Part shown: in pieces, positions 9,191 through 17,665 of the stretch
Numbering within the stretch: position 1 is the first letter of the stretch
Layout: each line of letters begins with the position of its first letter
NCBI GenBank assembly: GCA_965262505.1
Contig: CBDHFM010000030.1
Location: 1,302,001-1,366,000 of the forward strand
Direction of reading: 5' to 3'
DNA from: JACPPO01 sp965262505
GTDB lineage: Bacteria > Acidobacteriota > Vicinamibacteria > Vicinamibacterales > UBA2999
DNA length: 64,000 nucleotides
Notes under the pieces: model-generated
Told to the model about the DNA's origin: nothing
Database searches by the model: none
The model's input: the letters and a program-made list of their open reading frames with translations, nothing else
Translations under genes and position numbers: made by a program

Positions 9191-9399
9191 TCAGGCGCAA
9201 CCCGCCGACCGATCGGTAGCGGAAGGCGCGCTCACGTCAGGCACCAACCTGTTCGATCCCGCCGGGTCCCACGCTCGCCAGGGCCTTGCGGAAATGTAGC
9301 TCGAACAACAACCTTGAAACCTACTTAGTCCCCTGCGGGTCGCCGATCGCCCCGATCAGCCAAGAATGCCGCTGAAATAGAGCCGTTCTCGTCGATGGC

Positions 9400-10128
9400 T
9401 TGGACTTTGCTCTGACAGCCCGTGTGCCACAGACCCATCCGGGGGACTCCTCACGTCTCTTGCTCGCGCTGCTGCTGATACCGCTGGCGGTTAGTGCTGC
9501 CGGTTGCAGTGACTCGACAGGGAACCCCGTCAGTCCAACATCCTTAGCGTTTCAGCAGGACGCCGCGCTCGGTGTGAGTACCGGCACTCTGTCGGTGATG
9601 ATGACGGACACTCCGTTCGGCGACGCGATGGCCGTGTTCGTGACGATCGCGGAGGTCAGCGTCCATCGTACTGGCGGCGGCTGGCAGGCGCTTCCGCTCG
9701 AAGGGGGCACGATCACGTGCGACCTGAAGCAGCTGGAAGGCCCGGTAGATCTCCTCGGCGGCGGCACGCTGCCAGCCGGAAAGTACACGCAGATTCGTCT
9801 GACCATCGACAGGGCGGCCATCTACTTCGACAACCCGGCTACCCTCGCGGATGCGTGCGCGGCGACAGGAACCGTCGACGAACCGTTGGGTCTGCGAGGG
9901 ACCGTGACCGTGCCATCGGGTGTCGTGAAGCTGAACCGCCCCTTCAACGTGCCGGCAGGCGGCACCACGGCCATCCTGCTGGATTTCGACGGAGACCGGT
10001 CGATTCGACCTACGGGCAATCCCAACACCTTCAGGATGAATCCGGTTATTGCCGTGGTCGGCGTCGACGAGACGCTAGGTCCCGCGTCGGGAGAAGAAAC
10101 GACCCCCGAGCCACAGAGCCTCCGCTAG
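9400..10128 (+). CDS. DUF4382 domain lipoprotein-like protein
   Basis: The frame starts at TTG 9400; a GTG at 9424 is an equally plausible start and places the hydrophobic segment LLLALLLIPLAVSAAGC closer to the N-terminus. That cysteine could be a lipid-attachment site, although the lipobox is weak. After a short linker comes a DUF4382 domain: GTLSVMMTDTPFGDAMAVFV, EVSVHRTGGGWQALPLEGGT, LPAGKYTQIRLTI, and a late strand with NTFRMNPVIAVVG. The family is a beta-sandwich of unknown function on the outside of many bacteria. The gene precedes a small membrane protein and an FAD oxidoreductase on the same strand. Confidence 0.75.
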   Translation: MDFALTARVPQTHPGDSSRLLLALLLIPLAVSAAGCSDSTGNPVSPTSLAFQQDAALGVSTGTLSVMMTDTPFGDAMAVFVTIAEVSVHRTGGGWQALPLEGGTITCDLKQLEGPVDLLGGGTLPAGKYTQIRLTIDRAAIYFDNPATLADACAATGTVDEPLGLRGTVTVPSGVVKLNRPFNVPAGGTTAILLDFDGDRSIRPTGNPNTFRMNPVIAVVGVDETLGPASGEETTPEPQSLR

Positions 10129-10202
10129 CGGAGCCAAGACCACACCACTCCCCCGTCAGCAATTCCCCCGGCAGACCGTCATAGAAGACAACGAGGACAT
10201 TC

Positions 10203-10385
10203 ATGGCCACGTTTCTCCAGGGACTGGCAGCAGGTGTTGCGCTCAGCCTAGCGCTGGGTTGGCGAGGACTGGTCGTGCTGGCAGCGGTCGGAGTCGCGGC
10301 GACCACGGCTGGGGTCGACCTGACGGCGCTGTGGGCCCAGCTCGGCGAGTATTGGACTACGCTCGCGGACTCTCTGACGCTGTAG
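10203..10385 (+). CDS. Small membrane protein of unknown function
   Basis: This is a 60-residue hydrophobic protein with two probable membrane helices (FLQGLAAGVALSLALGW and LVVLAAVGVAATTAGV) and an aromatic tail. ATG at 10203 follows a GAGG about 9 bases upstream. It lies 75 bp after the DUF4382 gene and before the amine oxidase, on the same strand. I do not recognise a family. Its small size means it could be a chance frame, but its start signal, composition and setting favour a real gene. Confidence 0.5.
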   Translation: MATFLQGLAAGVALSLALGWRGLVVLAAVGVAATTAGVDLTALWAQLGEYWTTLADSLTL

Positions 10386-10511
10386 GCGAACGAGTCCCGA
10401 AGAGAAGCGCAGCTCGCTCAGACGGGCTCCGATCTCCTTGACGGTGGCGGTCGGCCAACACCATACTCCATGGGCAAGGACCGAGACCGGGCAATCCACC
10501 ATACTGTGTCC

Positions 10512-11957
10512 ATGCATCATCAGAGCAGCCGCCGGGAGTTCCTGAAGCTTGGGGCTCTTGCCACTGCTTCCTTCTATTCGGCACCTCTATCGAGCCTTGC
10601 GCAGGAGCTCGTTCGTTCGGGATCTGCGAAGCGGGTCGTCATCGTCGGGGCAGGCTTGGCGGGGCTGACGGCCGCCTATGAACTCACGCAGGCTGGCCAC
10701 CAGGTCACGGTGCTGGAGACGCAGGGACGTCCGGGCGGTCGCGTCCGCACGCTGCGGGATCCTCTCGCAGATGGACTGTACGCCGAATTGGGTGCCGCTC
10801 GCATTCCCGAGAACCACGAGTGGACGATGAAGTACGTGAAGTTGTTCGGGTTGCCGCTCGCGCCCTTCTACCCGACGACTGGACGGTCGGTGACCTTCCT
10901 GCGGAATGTTCGCGGCGAGGCGGATCCCGGCGTGGCGCCGGATCTTCGGCAGTTTCGACTGAACCTGACGCCGGACGAACTGGCCCTGGGCGTCAACGGG
11001 CTGTTCGAAAAAGCGTTCGGGACGGCACTCGGTCTCGCCGAGAATCGCTCCACCTGGCCGCCTGCCGCGCTGGCCCACGCCGATCAGATGACCGTGAGGG
11101 AATTTCTGATAAGCCAGGGCATGTCCGCCGACACGTTCGAGGCGCTGGGATTCCAGCCGTTCGCGCGCACGTCCGCGTTGGAGGCGATTACCCTCATCAG
11201 CAGCGGGCATTCCGCAACACGGTTGCAAAAGATCGTCGGCGGCAACGACCAGCTCCCCAAGGCGTTCGCCACCCGGCTTGCCGACCAGATCGTCTACGGA
11301 GCGCCGGTGCGGCGGATCGAACAGGAACAAACGGGGATTGCTGCAATCTACTCACAGAACGGCGCGAACCGCCGGGTGACCGCGGACAAGTTGATCTGCA
11401 CCATCCCGTTTCCTGTGCTTCGGCGCGTCGAGATTGCGCCGGGGCTTTCACCGCAGAAAGCGCGCGTGATACGTGAAATGGTGTACGGGTCCTTGTCTCG
11501 AGTGACGTTTCAGGTGAAAGAACGGTACTGGTTGGGCGAAGGGTTGAACGGCTTCGCCATGACCGATATCCCTGGGGAGATTTGGGCCAGCGCTCACGAT
11601 CGCCCGGGGTCGAGGGGGCTGCTGCAGCTCTATCTCCAAGGTTCCTCGTCCGAACTGGCGTCGAGGATGTCGGAGGACGAGCGGATTCGTTATGCGATTG
11701 AGCAGGTCGAGCGAGTGTTCCCAGGTCTACGGAGCCAGGTAGAGCACACAAGCTCCCACTGTTGGGACAACGATCAATGGGCCGGCGGCGCGACGCGACT
11801 CATGGATGTAGGCCAGGTGACGGCATTCCATTCCGAGGCTCGCCGGCCAGAGGGGCACATTCACTTCGCCGGCGAGCATACATCCACCTGGTTCGCCTGG
11901 ATCAATGGCGCCATCGAATCCGGCAGCCGCGCGGCGCACGAGGTCAATAACGCGTAA
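10512..11957 (+). CDS. Flavin monoamine oxidase-type FAD oxidoreductase, Tat-exported
   Basis: This is an amine or L-amino-acid oxidase of the FAD amine oxidase family, 481 residues from the chosen ATG. I chose 10512 because it puts the Tat motif SRREFLKLGALATASF near the N-terminus; an in-frame ATG at 10470 adds 14 residues. The dinucleotide-binding fold is VVIVGAGLAGLTAAYELT, followed by the family motif GRPGGRVRTL. The C-terminal FAD-contact segment is GHIHFAGEHTSTWFAWINGA. The Tat signal implies that the enzyme folds with FAD in the cytoplasm and acts in the periplasm; tatA and tatC are at 39400-40553. The substrate cannot be told from sequence. Confidence 0.88.
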   Translation: MHHQSSRREFLKLGALATASFYSAPLSSLAQELVRSGSAKRVVIVGAGLAGLTAAYELTQAGHQVTVLETQGRPGGRVRTLRDPLADGLYAELGAARIPENHEWTMKYVKLFGLPLAPFYPTTGRSVTFLRNVRGEADPGVAPDLRQFRLNLTPDELALGVNGLFEKAFGTALGLAENRSTWPPAALAHADQMTVREFLISQGMSADTFEALGFQPFARTSALEAITLISSGHSATRLQKIVGGNDQLPKAFATRLADQIVYGAPVRRIEQEQTGIAAIYSQNGANRRVTADKLICTIPFPVLRRVEIAPGLSPQKARVIREMVYGSLSRVTFQVKERYWLGEGLNGFAMTDIPGEIWASAHDRPGSRGLLQLYLQGSSSELASRMSEDERIRYAIEQVERVFPGLRSQVEHTSSHCWDNDQWAGGATRLMDVGQVTAFHSEARRPEGHIHFAGEHTSTWFAWINGAIESGSRAAHEVNNA

Positions 11958-11984
11958 CGTTCACGCGCCGACGCTCGCTTCGAG

Positions 11985-13648
11985 TTATCGGTGCAGCGAA
12001 TACGTCGTCTTCACCACGAACGACCTGTTCGACTCCTCACGGAAGATCCCATCGACGAACCGCGTCTCATTGTAGACGACAAAAATATTGTCGATCGTTC
12101 GAAAGATGTAGTTGAGACGAACCTGGATGGCGGCCAGCTCGCCGGAGCTGTTGTATTGGAGAAAGGCCGACGTGAGCAGATCCGTCGTGAACGACACATT
12201 CGCGCGAAGGCCGGCCAAGTGGGTCTCGAAGTTTCCTTCCGGCAGGTTCACGTCGTTGTATCGGTAGCTCGGCGCGAACGACAGGTTCTCGCTGGGTCGG
12301 AATTCACCCTGCACTACCAGTGATCGCTTCGTGCCGCTGTAGAAATCCCCCACCGACACGCCGAGTTGGCCGCTCAGCGGACGGCCGTTGAACGTGCTGA
12401 ACGCGATGGCGCCTTGATTCCAGTCGTACCGTCCCACCGGTAGCGTGACGTCACGACTGATTCGAAACGGTCTGGGCAAGCGTTCAAGTTGGCGCTGAAC
12501 GCTTACGTCGACTCGTTCGCCGCTCTCGAACAGCGTCCCGAACTGAACTAGTGCCCGCCGGGATCGGACGATATTCTCGTCGTCCTGAAAGTAGACGAGG
12601 CTCGGGGTGAACTCCAGTTGGCGAATCCACTCGGCGCCCGGACGCGGCTTCAGGGAGACGCGTCCGCCCGTCATCCGTTCGTGGCGACGCACGAACCCGA
12701 TGCCGGGATTGAAGTTCGGCCGGATGTCGAGATAGGTCGCACCCCCATCGATCAGATCCGATCGCCACTCCGCAGCCACATGCCCGACCCATTGCTCGCC
12801 GTCCACACCCGGATCGAAGGAGCGACCGACGAGCGCGCCGATGTTCAGGTGCTCCTTCACGACGAAGCGGGCGTCTGCCGCCGCCACGCGATTCGAGGCG
12901 CCGCCGCCCTCCCGGCTGGTGACGATCGCCCCCACGTAGGAACGCCCGAACAGTTCCTTCCGAACCCGGGCCGCGCCGTAGTTCTGTCCAGCTTGATCAC
13001 CGCTGTCGCCGGTCTGCACGTTGAGCACACCCAGGTCGAACCCACGGACCTTCCCGGTCAGCTTGCCTCCCGCCACGATCGATGCCGGCTCCCCGCGATC
13101 GGACAGCCCGATCCGTCGGCTGTAGAACAGCTCCAAGGGTGGTGGTCCGAAATGCAGCATGCTCACGCGCATCCGCAGGGAGTCGGCACCCTCGATGAAA
13201 AAGCTCCGCCGCTCCGGAAAGAACAGGCTGAACCGCGTCAGATTTACCCGCTGATCGTCGACCTCGGTCTGCGCGAAATCAGGGTTCACGGCCACGTCGG
13301 CCGTCAGGTTGGAGGTCACCGCAAACTTCACATCGTCGATCCCGATTTCGCCAATCATCTCCGAGCCGACCGGGACCGAGACGGCATCGAGTCGCTCCGC
13401 ACCCGCCACCACATAGGGTCGGAAACGAATGCGTTCGGCCTGGCGGATTCCCGTCAACCCACTCAGGTGTCCCGCCTGCGAGACGTCGGTGAACAGGTAG
13501 TTACGATCCCAGCCCGACCAGTAGACCAATTCGTTCTTCCGTTTGATCACCCGCTCGAAATTGAGGCCCCAGGTCTGTTCGTCATCCGGCGTGAACCGGA
13601 GCACCTTGAACGGAATCGACAGCTCGCCGCTCCATCCCTGTTCGGTAA
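11985..13648 (-). pseudogene. DUF5916 outer-membrane-type protein, 5' end lost at ISAzo13
   Basis: About 553 codons of a DUF5916 protein remain, starting abruptly with EQGWSGELSIPFKVLRF at the edge of ISAzo13 copy 1. Family hallmarks are VNPDFAQTEVDDQRVNLTRF and FFPERRSFFIEGADSLR, followed by a long beta-strand-rich region ending VVKTTYSLHR, consistent with an outer-membrane barrel. Intact members are 700 residues or more and begin with a signal peptide and a carbohydrate-binding-like domain; that part is absent. No trace of it appears on the far side of the element, where an unrelated gene begins. A TTG-started frame from the element reads in phase into the remnant (581 codons), but this would not supply an export signal. 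Confidence 0.85.
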
Positions 13649-14950
13649 GAGCCTGTAAGGAAATAACTGCTTGTACTGTTGATCGGCGAGTAGTACGCTG
13701 CGCCCGTGGAGGTGGCCACCCTGCGGGCAAAGCATGCAGCGCTGGCGCCCGTGCTCACGGAGCGATCGCGCCGGGTGTGGGCGGCGACTGAGGCCCAGGC
13801 GATCGGTTATGGCGGCACGGCGCTGGTCGCCCGAGCCACGGGTATCGCGACATCGACCATCCAGCGCGGTTTGCGTGAATTGACGGCGGACGAGCCGCTC
13901 GCGGGCGGGCGGACGCGAAGGGCGGGCGGCGGCCGCAAGCGCGCGATCGATCTCGACGCGACGCTGCTGCGCGATTTGGATGCGTTGGTTGAGCCGACCG
14001 CCCCCGGCGATCCCGACTCGCCGCTGCGGTGGACGTGCCAGAGCGCACGGACGTTGGCGGTGGCGCTCGACGGTCTGGGCCACCGCGTCAGCCACACGGT
14101 GGTCGCCGAGTTGTTGCACGGACTGGGCTACAGCCTGCAGGGCAACGCCAAGACTCGTGAGGGCCGCCAGCATGTCGATCGGGACGCGCAGTTTCGGTAC
14201 ATCGCCCGGCGCGTGCGACGCGCGCAACGGCAACAGCAGCCGACGATTTCGGTGGACACCAAGAAGAAGGAGCTGGTCGGCGCGTTCAAGAACGCGGGCC
14301 GCACCTGGCGCCCGGCGAAGACGCCGCAGCGGGTACAGGTCCACGACTTCGTGATCCCGGCCACCGCCACCACGGGCGGGAAGGCCATTCCGTATGGCAT
14401 CTACGATCTGCATCGCAACGAAGGCTGGGTGCGTGTCGGGATCGATCACGACACCGCGAGCTTCGCGGTACGGTCGATCCAGCGTTGGTGGCAGCACATG
14501 GGTCGCCCGGCGTATCGACAAGCCCAGTCGCTGTTGATCACGGCGGATGCAGGCGGGAGCAACGGGGCGCGCCTCCGGTTGTGGAAGTGGGAACTGCCGC
14601 GTCTGGCCAATCGGACGGGCTTGGTGATCACGGTCTGTCACTTTCCGCCGGGTACGAGCAAGTGGAACAAGATCGAGCATCGGGTGTTCTCGCACATCGC
14701 GATGAATTGGCGCGGCACCCCACTCGTCGACTTGGCCACGATCGTGAGCCTCATTGGCTCGACGCACAGTCGGTCCGGACTCCGCGTTCGGTCGGAACTC
14801 GACCGCGGCCCATACCCGGGTGGCATCACCGTCACCGATGCGCAGCTGGCGACGGTGCGCCTCGAGCGGCATCGCTTTCACGGCGACTGGAACTACACGA
14901 TCCATCCCGCTGCTCCGAGAACACAAAAGTCAGTAATTGTCTGACAAGCC
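13649..14950 (+). mobile_element. ISAzo13 family insertion sequence, copy 1
   Basis: The element is 1302 bp, the same length as the copies at 31209 and 50484. It begins GAGCCTGTAAGGAAATAACT and ends GACAAGCC. The outer 21 bases of the two ends are inverted repeats matching at 15 positions. Unlike the other two copies it lacks matching flanks: the left side is GTAA and the right side is CTTA. Together with the lost 5' end of the DUF5916 gene, this points to recombination or deletion after insertion. By eye it differs from copy 2 at three positions. Confidence 0.9.
13706..14944 (+). CDS. ISAzo13 family transposase
   Basis: The product is 412 residues from a GTG start. It has an N-terminal HTH-like region (STIQRGLRELTADEPL) and a basic linker (GGRTRRAGGGRKRAIDL). 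The catalytic region is typical of ISAzo13: PTISVDTKKKELVGAFKNAG holds the first aspartate, LLITADAGGSNGARLRLWKW the second, and CHFPPGTSKWNKIEHRVFSH the glutamate. The frame is intact. The complementary strand also has a long open frame of more than 400 codons, which reflects GC bias and is not a gene. Compared with copy 2 this copy has Ile instead of Leu in PGGITVTDAQ. Confidence 0.95.
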   Translation: MEVATLRAKHAALAPVLTERSRRVWAATEAQAIGYGGTALVARATGIATSTIQRGLRELTADEPLAGGRTRRAGGGRKRAIDLDATLLRDLDALVEPTAPGDPDSPLRWTCQSARTLAVALDGLGHRVSHTVVAELLHGLGYSLQGNAKTREGRQHVDRDAQFRYIARRVRRAQRQQQPTISVDTKKKELVGAFKNAGRTWRPAKTPQRVQVHDFVIPATATTGGKAIPYGIYDLHRNEGWVRVGIDHDTASFAVRSIQRWWQHMGRPAYRQAQSLLITADAGGSNGARLRLWKWELPRLANRTGLVITVCHFPPGTSKWNKIEHRVFSHIAMNWRGTPLVDLATIVSLIGSTHSRSGLRVRSELDRGPYPGGITVTDAQLATVRLERHRFHGDWNYTIHPAAPRTQKSVIV

Positions 14951-14960
14951 CTTAGCGGGG

Positions 14961-16022
14961 TCACCGGTCGCGTGAGAAGGTGTAGGGACCCGATATGTGA
15001 GTCACCACGAGGGCCGTCGCCACACCCTGGTCGTCGACAATGAACTCGTACGCGAGTCCAAGGCCTTCGAACAGCGTCTGGGATAGCGGCACGAGCAGCC
15101 GCCGCGCGTCGGCGTCGAGGCCGGTGGCGGCGAGGCCTCCCTCGACGTCGTCGCCGGGGATTCTGGCAAACAATTGGCCGTCGGAGAGAAACACTTCGTA
15201 CGTCCGCTCGGCTCGCCCGTATATCCCGGTGTAGGCGCCGACGTACCGTGCCAGCACGTCGGGTGGCACCGATACTCCCTGATTAGCGGCGTCGGCGAGG
15301 CTGCCCGCCCAGTCCTCGCTGCTGCGCTCGCAAATCGCCTCGAGCATGTCGGTATCGGCCGCCAGCGTCATATTCGAGGTAAAGCCCCAGGGCTCCACGA
15401 ACGCGCCGGGATCGGTGAAGGTCACCTCGACCTGCAGGTGGCCGAAGTCGGGGCGCCGGTAGCGTTCCGTGACCCGCAGCGCCTCGGTGTGCGAGACCCC
15501 GTAGCGGCTCGCCCACGTCTTGTCATTGAATCCGGCACTGTCGACGACCAGCGTGTCGCCGTCCCAGCGCCCCACCGAGTACCCCATCCAGCTTGGCGGG
15601 GGGTCGGCTTCCAGCTCGCGGCCGTCCATGTGGACCACGCGATACGTGAGGCGGTTGTTCAGGATCGCAATGGTGGTCGGGGTCTGAATGAAGCGTTTCC
15701 AGCCCCGAAACATCTCAGCCTCGGGCCCGCTCGGCAGACACTGGTAGTGGGGACGCGTCTTGTAGTACTCCTGCTGACGCTGACGGACGAGGTCGTTGAC
15801 CCACGGCTGCAGGTTGGCGCGCTCGGGACGGGCGGCGGGAGGCGGCCCATTCCACACCCCGGTCAAATCCGGCTTGCCATCGGGCCCACGTGGTACCGGC
15901 GCCGTCAGGTTCGGTTCGCCGTCGGCCGTGCGCGGGATGCCGAGCCATGGACGATCCAGCCACTGGGCCCCGACCGGAATCGTCGCTCCCATCAGAAAGA
16001 GCGCCGCTAAAAACAACCTCAT
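14961..16022 (-). CDS. Secreted protein of unknown function, common type in Acidobacteriota
   Basis: The product is 353 residues from ATG 16022, chosen because GGAGGGG lies 6 bases upstream and a signal peptide follows at once (FLAALFLMGATIPVGAQ). The longer upstream frame is rejected. The mature protein has PDGKPDLTGVWNGPP, then HYQCLPSGPEAEMFRG and a lipocalin-like run (LTYRVVHMDG, SVGRWDGDTLVVDSAGFND, ALRVTERYRRPDFGHLQVEV). I know this arrangement from many Acidobacteriota secreted proteins with no assigned function. The C-terminal third adds a small beta domain. The gene ends 11 bp from ISAzo13 copy 1, and palindromic repeat D lies upstream. Confidence 0.75.
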   Translation of the reverse strand: MRLFLAALFLMGATIPVGAQWLDRPWLGIPRTADGEPNLTAPVPRGPDGKPDLTGVWNGPPPAARPERANLQPWVNDLVRQRQQEYYKTRPHYQCLPSGPEAEMFRGWKRFIQTPTTIAILNNRLTYRVVHMDGRELEADPPPSWMGYSVGRWDGDTLVVDSAGFNDKTWASRYGVSHTEALRVTERYRRPDFGHLQVEVTFTDPGAFVEPWGFTSNMTLAADTDMLEAICERSSEDWAGSLADAANQGVSVPPDVLARYVGAYTGIYGRAERTYEVFLSDGQLFARIPGDDVEGGLAATGLDADARRLLVPLSQTLFEGLGLAYEFIVDDQGVATALVVTHISGPYTFSRDR

Positions 16023-16096
16023 ACACCCCTCCGATGTCGTCCTGGAACGCCGCCGTCGCTCGATGGCGGGATGGTAACACGCTGAGCGAGGATATC

Positions 16097-16220
16097 TGAT
16101 CGCGGGTCCTGTCGCCCGGCAGCCCCACCCGTCCTCGGCGCCAAAAGCACCTGTCACGAGGGAGGCGCCTGCGCGGCGGGCGGGGCGGCCCCGCCGTGCG
16201 CCACCCGCTTCACCCCATCA
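16097..16220 (-). repeat. Palindromic intergenic repeat, copy D (inverted orientation)
   Basis: This is a 110-125 bp unit that, read on the minus strand, matches the units at 31050 and 53020. It starts near GCGGGTGGC, has GGGGCCGCCCCG, then CGCAGGCGCC, CGTGACAGGTGCT and TTGGCGCCGAG, and ends near GGACCCGC. It is the most diverged of the three. It lies 75 bp upstream of the secreted protein gene at 16022. Confidence 0.75.
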
Positions 16221-16382
16221 ACTCGGGCAAGGGCGTCCCGCAATCTTGTTGGGATGGCAATCCGACTTCCGCGGACTTCGGGGCGGGCTCGTCAGCTCTG
16301 GGAGACGTCCCGCAGACGGGTGCTTGCGGGACGCGCGTCACAGGCTCCGGTCCGCCCGGCCCAGATAGATAAACACTACGCG
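16221..16382. other. Intergenic stretch before IS30
   Basis: No gene is supported here. An open frame crosses it from 16254 into the IS30 transposase, but it has no start signal. The last 20 bases (AGATAGATAAACACTACGCG, 16363-16382) match the sequence left of the IS1595 element and in part the sequence at 28277-28288, marking it as the 3' flank of a kinase gene. Confidence 0.6.
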
Positions 16383-17592
16383 GGTGCGTTCAACCGGTCG
16401 ATGCAACATGCACTCGAAATGGGAGGTGTCATGGTGCGACGACGAGGGCCGCGGCTGACGGCCGCCGAGAAGACGGAGGTGTGGCGCCGCTGGCGGCGGG
16501 GCGAGACGTTGAAGGCCATCGGCCGTGCGCTGAGCCGCGCGGGGAAGGTAGTGCGGTATGAAGTCGTCCGGACGGGGGGCATCCCGCCGCCGGGGCGCCA
16601 GCGGGCGCGGCAGGCGCTGACGCTGACCGAGCGCGAGGCGATTTCCCGGGGCCTGGCCTGCGGCGCGTCCCTGCGGCAGATCAGTCGCGGGGTGGGCCGA
16701 GCCGCCTCGACGGTGAGTCGGGAAGTGCGGCGCCACGGCGGGCGGCGCCGGTATCGGGCCACGATGGCCGACGACCAGGCGTGGGCCCGCGGCCGGCGCC
16801 CCAAGCGGTGTCGGTTGGCGACGCACCCCGCCCTCCGGGATGTGGTGGCGACGCAGCTCGCGCACAAGTGGTCGCCCCAGCAGATCGCCGGCTGGCTGCG
16901 CCGGGCGTATGCTGACGATCCGAGCATGTGCGTCTCGCACGAAACGATCTATCGCAGCCTGTTCGTACAAAGTCGCGGGGTGCTCAAACGGGTGTTGCAG
17001 GCGCAGTTGCGGCGTCGGCGCACGGTGCGGCGCCCGCGGACGCGGGGGACCCAGACGGGGGGCTATATCGTGGGCGCCGTCTCGATTCGCGAGCGCCCGG
17101 CGACGGTGGAGGATCGCGCGGTCCCGGGTCACTGGGAAGGGGACCTGTTAGTGGGGGCGCGGCGGTCCTCGGTGGCGACGCTGGTCGAGCGGCGCTCGCG
17201 CTACGTGTGCCTCGTCCGGATCACCGGGCGCGAGACGCAGACGGTGGTGCAGGCGCTCACGCAGCAGGTCCAGCGGTTGCCCGAGGGCCTCATGGCCACG
17301 CTCATGTGGGATCGCGGCTTGGAACTTGCGGCCCATCACGCGTTCTCGATCGCGACAGGCGTGCAGGTCTATTTCTGTGATCCGTATAGTCCGTGGCAAC
17401 GGGGGACCAACGAGAATACCAACGGCCTGCTGCGACAATACTTTCCGAAGGGGACACCCCTCTCGGGCTATACACAAGTCCAGCTTGATGCGATCGCACG
17501 CGAGCTCAACACCCGACCGCGGAAGACGCTCGACTATCGGACCCCGGCAGAAGTACTTGCGGAAACCGTTGCATCGACCGGTTGAATCGGCA
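16383..17592 (+). mobile_element. IS30 family insertion sequence
   Basis: A 19-bp perfect inverted repeat, TTCAACCGGTCGATGCAAC, lies at 16389-16407 and, inverted, at 17568-17586. The outer limits are set by comparison with the uninterrupted related sequence at 28281. Removing 16383-17592 and one CG rejoins CACTACGCG to ACTACTGAGG, giving a 2-bp duplication of CG, short as expected for IS30. The exact ends are uncertain by a few bases. Confidence 0.85.
16431..17585 (+). CDS. IS30 family transposase
   Basis: The product is 384 residues from ATG 16431, chosen because GGGAGG precedes it. In-frame ATGs at 16401 and 16419 would add up to ten residues but lie in or close to the terminal repeat. The N-terminus has two HTH regions (RRGETLKAIGRALSRAGKVV and CGASLRQISRGVGRAASTVS). 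The catalytic residues are in VPGHWEGDLLVG, TLMWDRGLELAAHH and GTNENTNGLLRQYFPKG. The IS30 signature is normally WDRGKE; here it is WDRGLE. The frame is intact and the length is in the family range. Confidence 0.93.
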   Translation: MVRRRGPRLTAAEKTEVWRRWRRGETLKAIGRALSRAGKVVRYEVVRTGGIPPPGRQRARQALTLTEREAISRGLACGASLRQISRGVGRAASTVSREVRRHGGRRRYRATMADDQAWARGRRPKRCRLATHPALRDVVATQLAHKWSPQQIAGWLRRAYADDPSMCVSHETIYRSLFVQSRGVLKRVLQAQLRRRRTVRRPRTRGTQTGGYIVGAVSIRERPATVEDRAVPGHWEGDLLVGARRSSVATLVERRSRYVCLVRITGRETQTVVQALTQQVQRLPEGLMATLMWDRGLELAAHHAFSIATGVQVYFCDPYSPWQRGTNENTNGLLRQYFPKGTPLSGYTQVQLDAIARELNTRPRKTLDYRTPAEVLAETVASTG

Positions 17593-17665
17593 CGACTACT
17601 GAGGACCTATCCTACGCGCGAGCCCGAAACGGAAGCGCGTCGCTCACTCCGTCGGCACTAGCCGC
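17593..17665. other. 3' flank and last codons of kinase K1, cut off by IS256
   Basis: This is the far side of the K1 gene. It closely matches 28286-28355 next to kinase K3. CTAGCCGC at 17658-17665 is the left target duplication of IS256. Joining it to 19104 on the minus strand gives the original K1 ending RRLVPTE and a stop, like RRLVPTN in K3. Confidence 0.75.

Noticed and set aside
13547..14926. Long open frames of more than 400 codons opposite each ISAzo13 transposase (also 31206-32486 and 50508-51788)
   Set aside because: All three are antisense to a recognised transposase and show the low-complexity composition of shadow frames.
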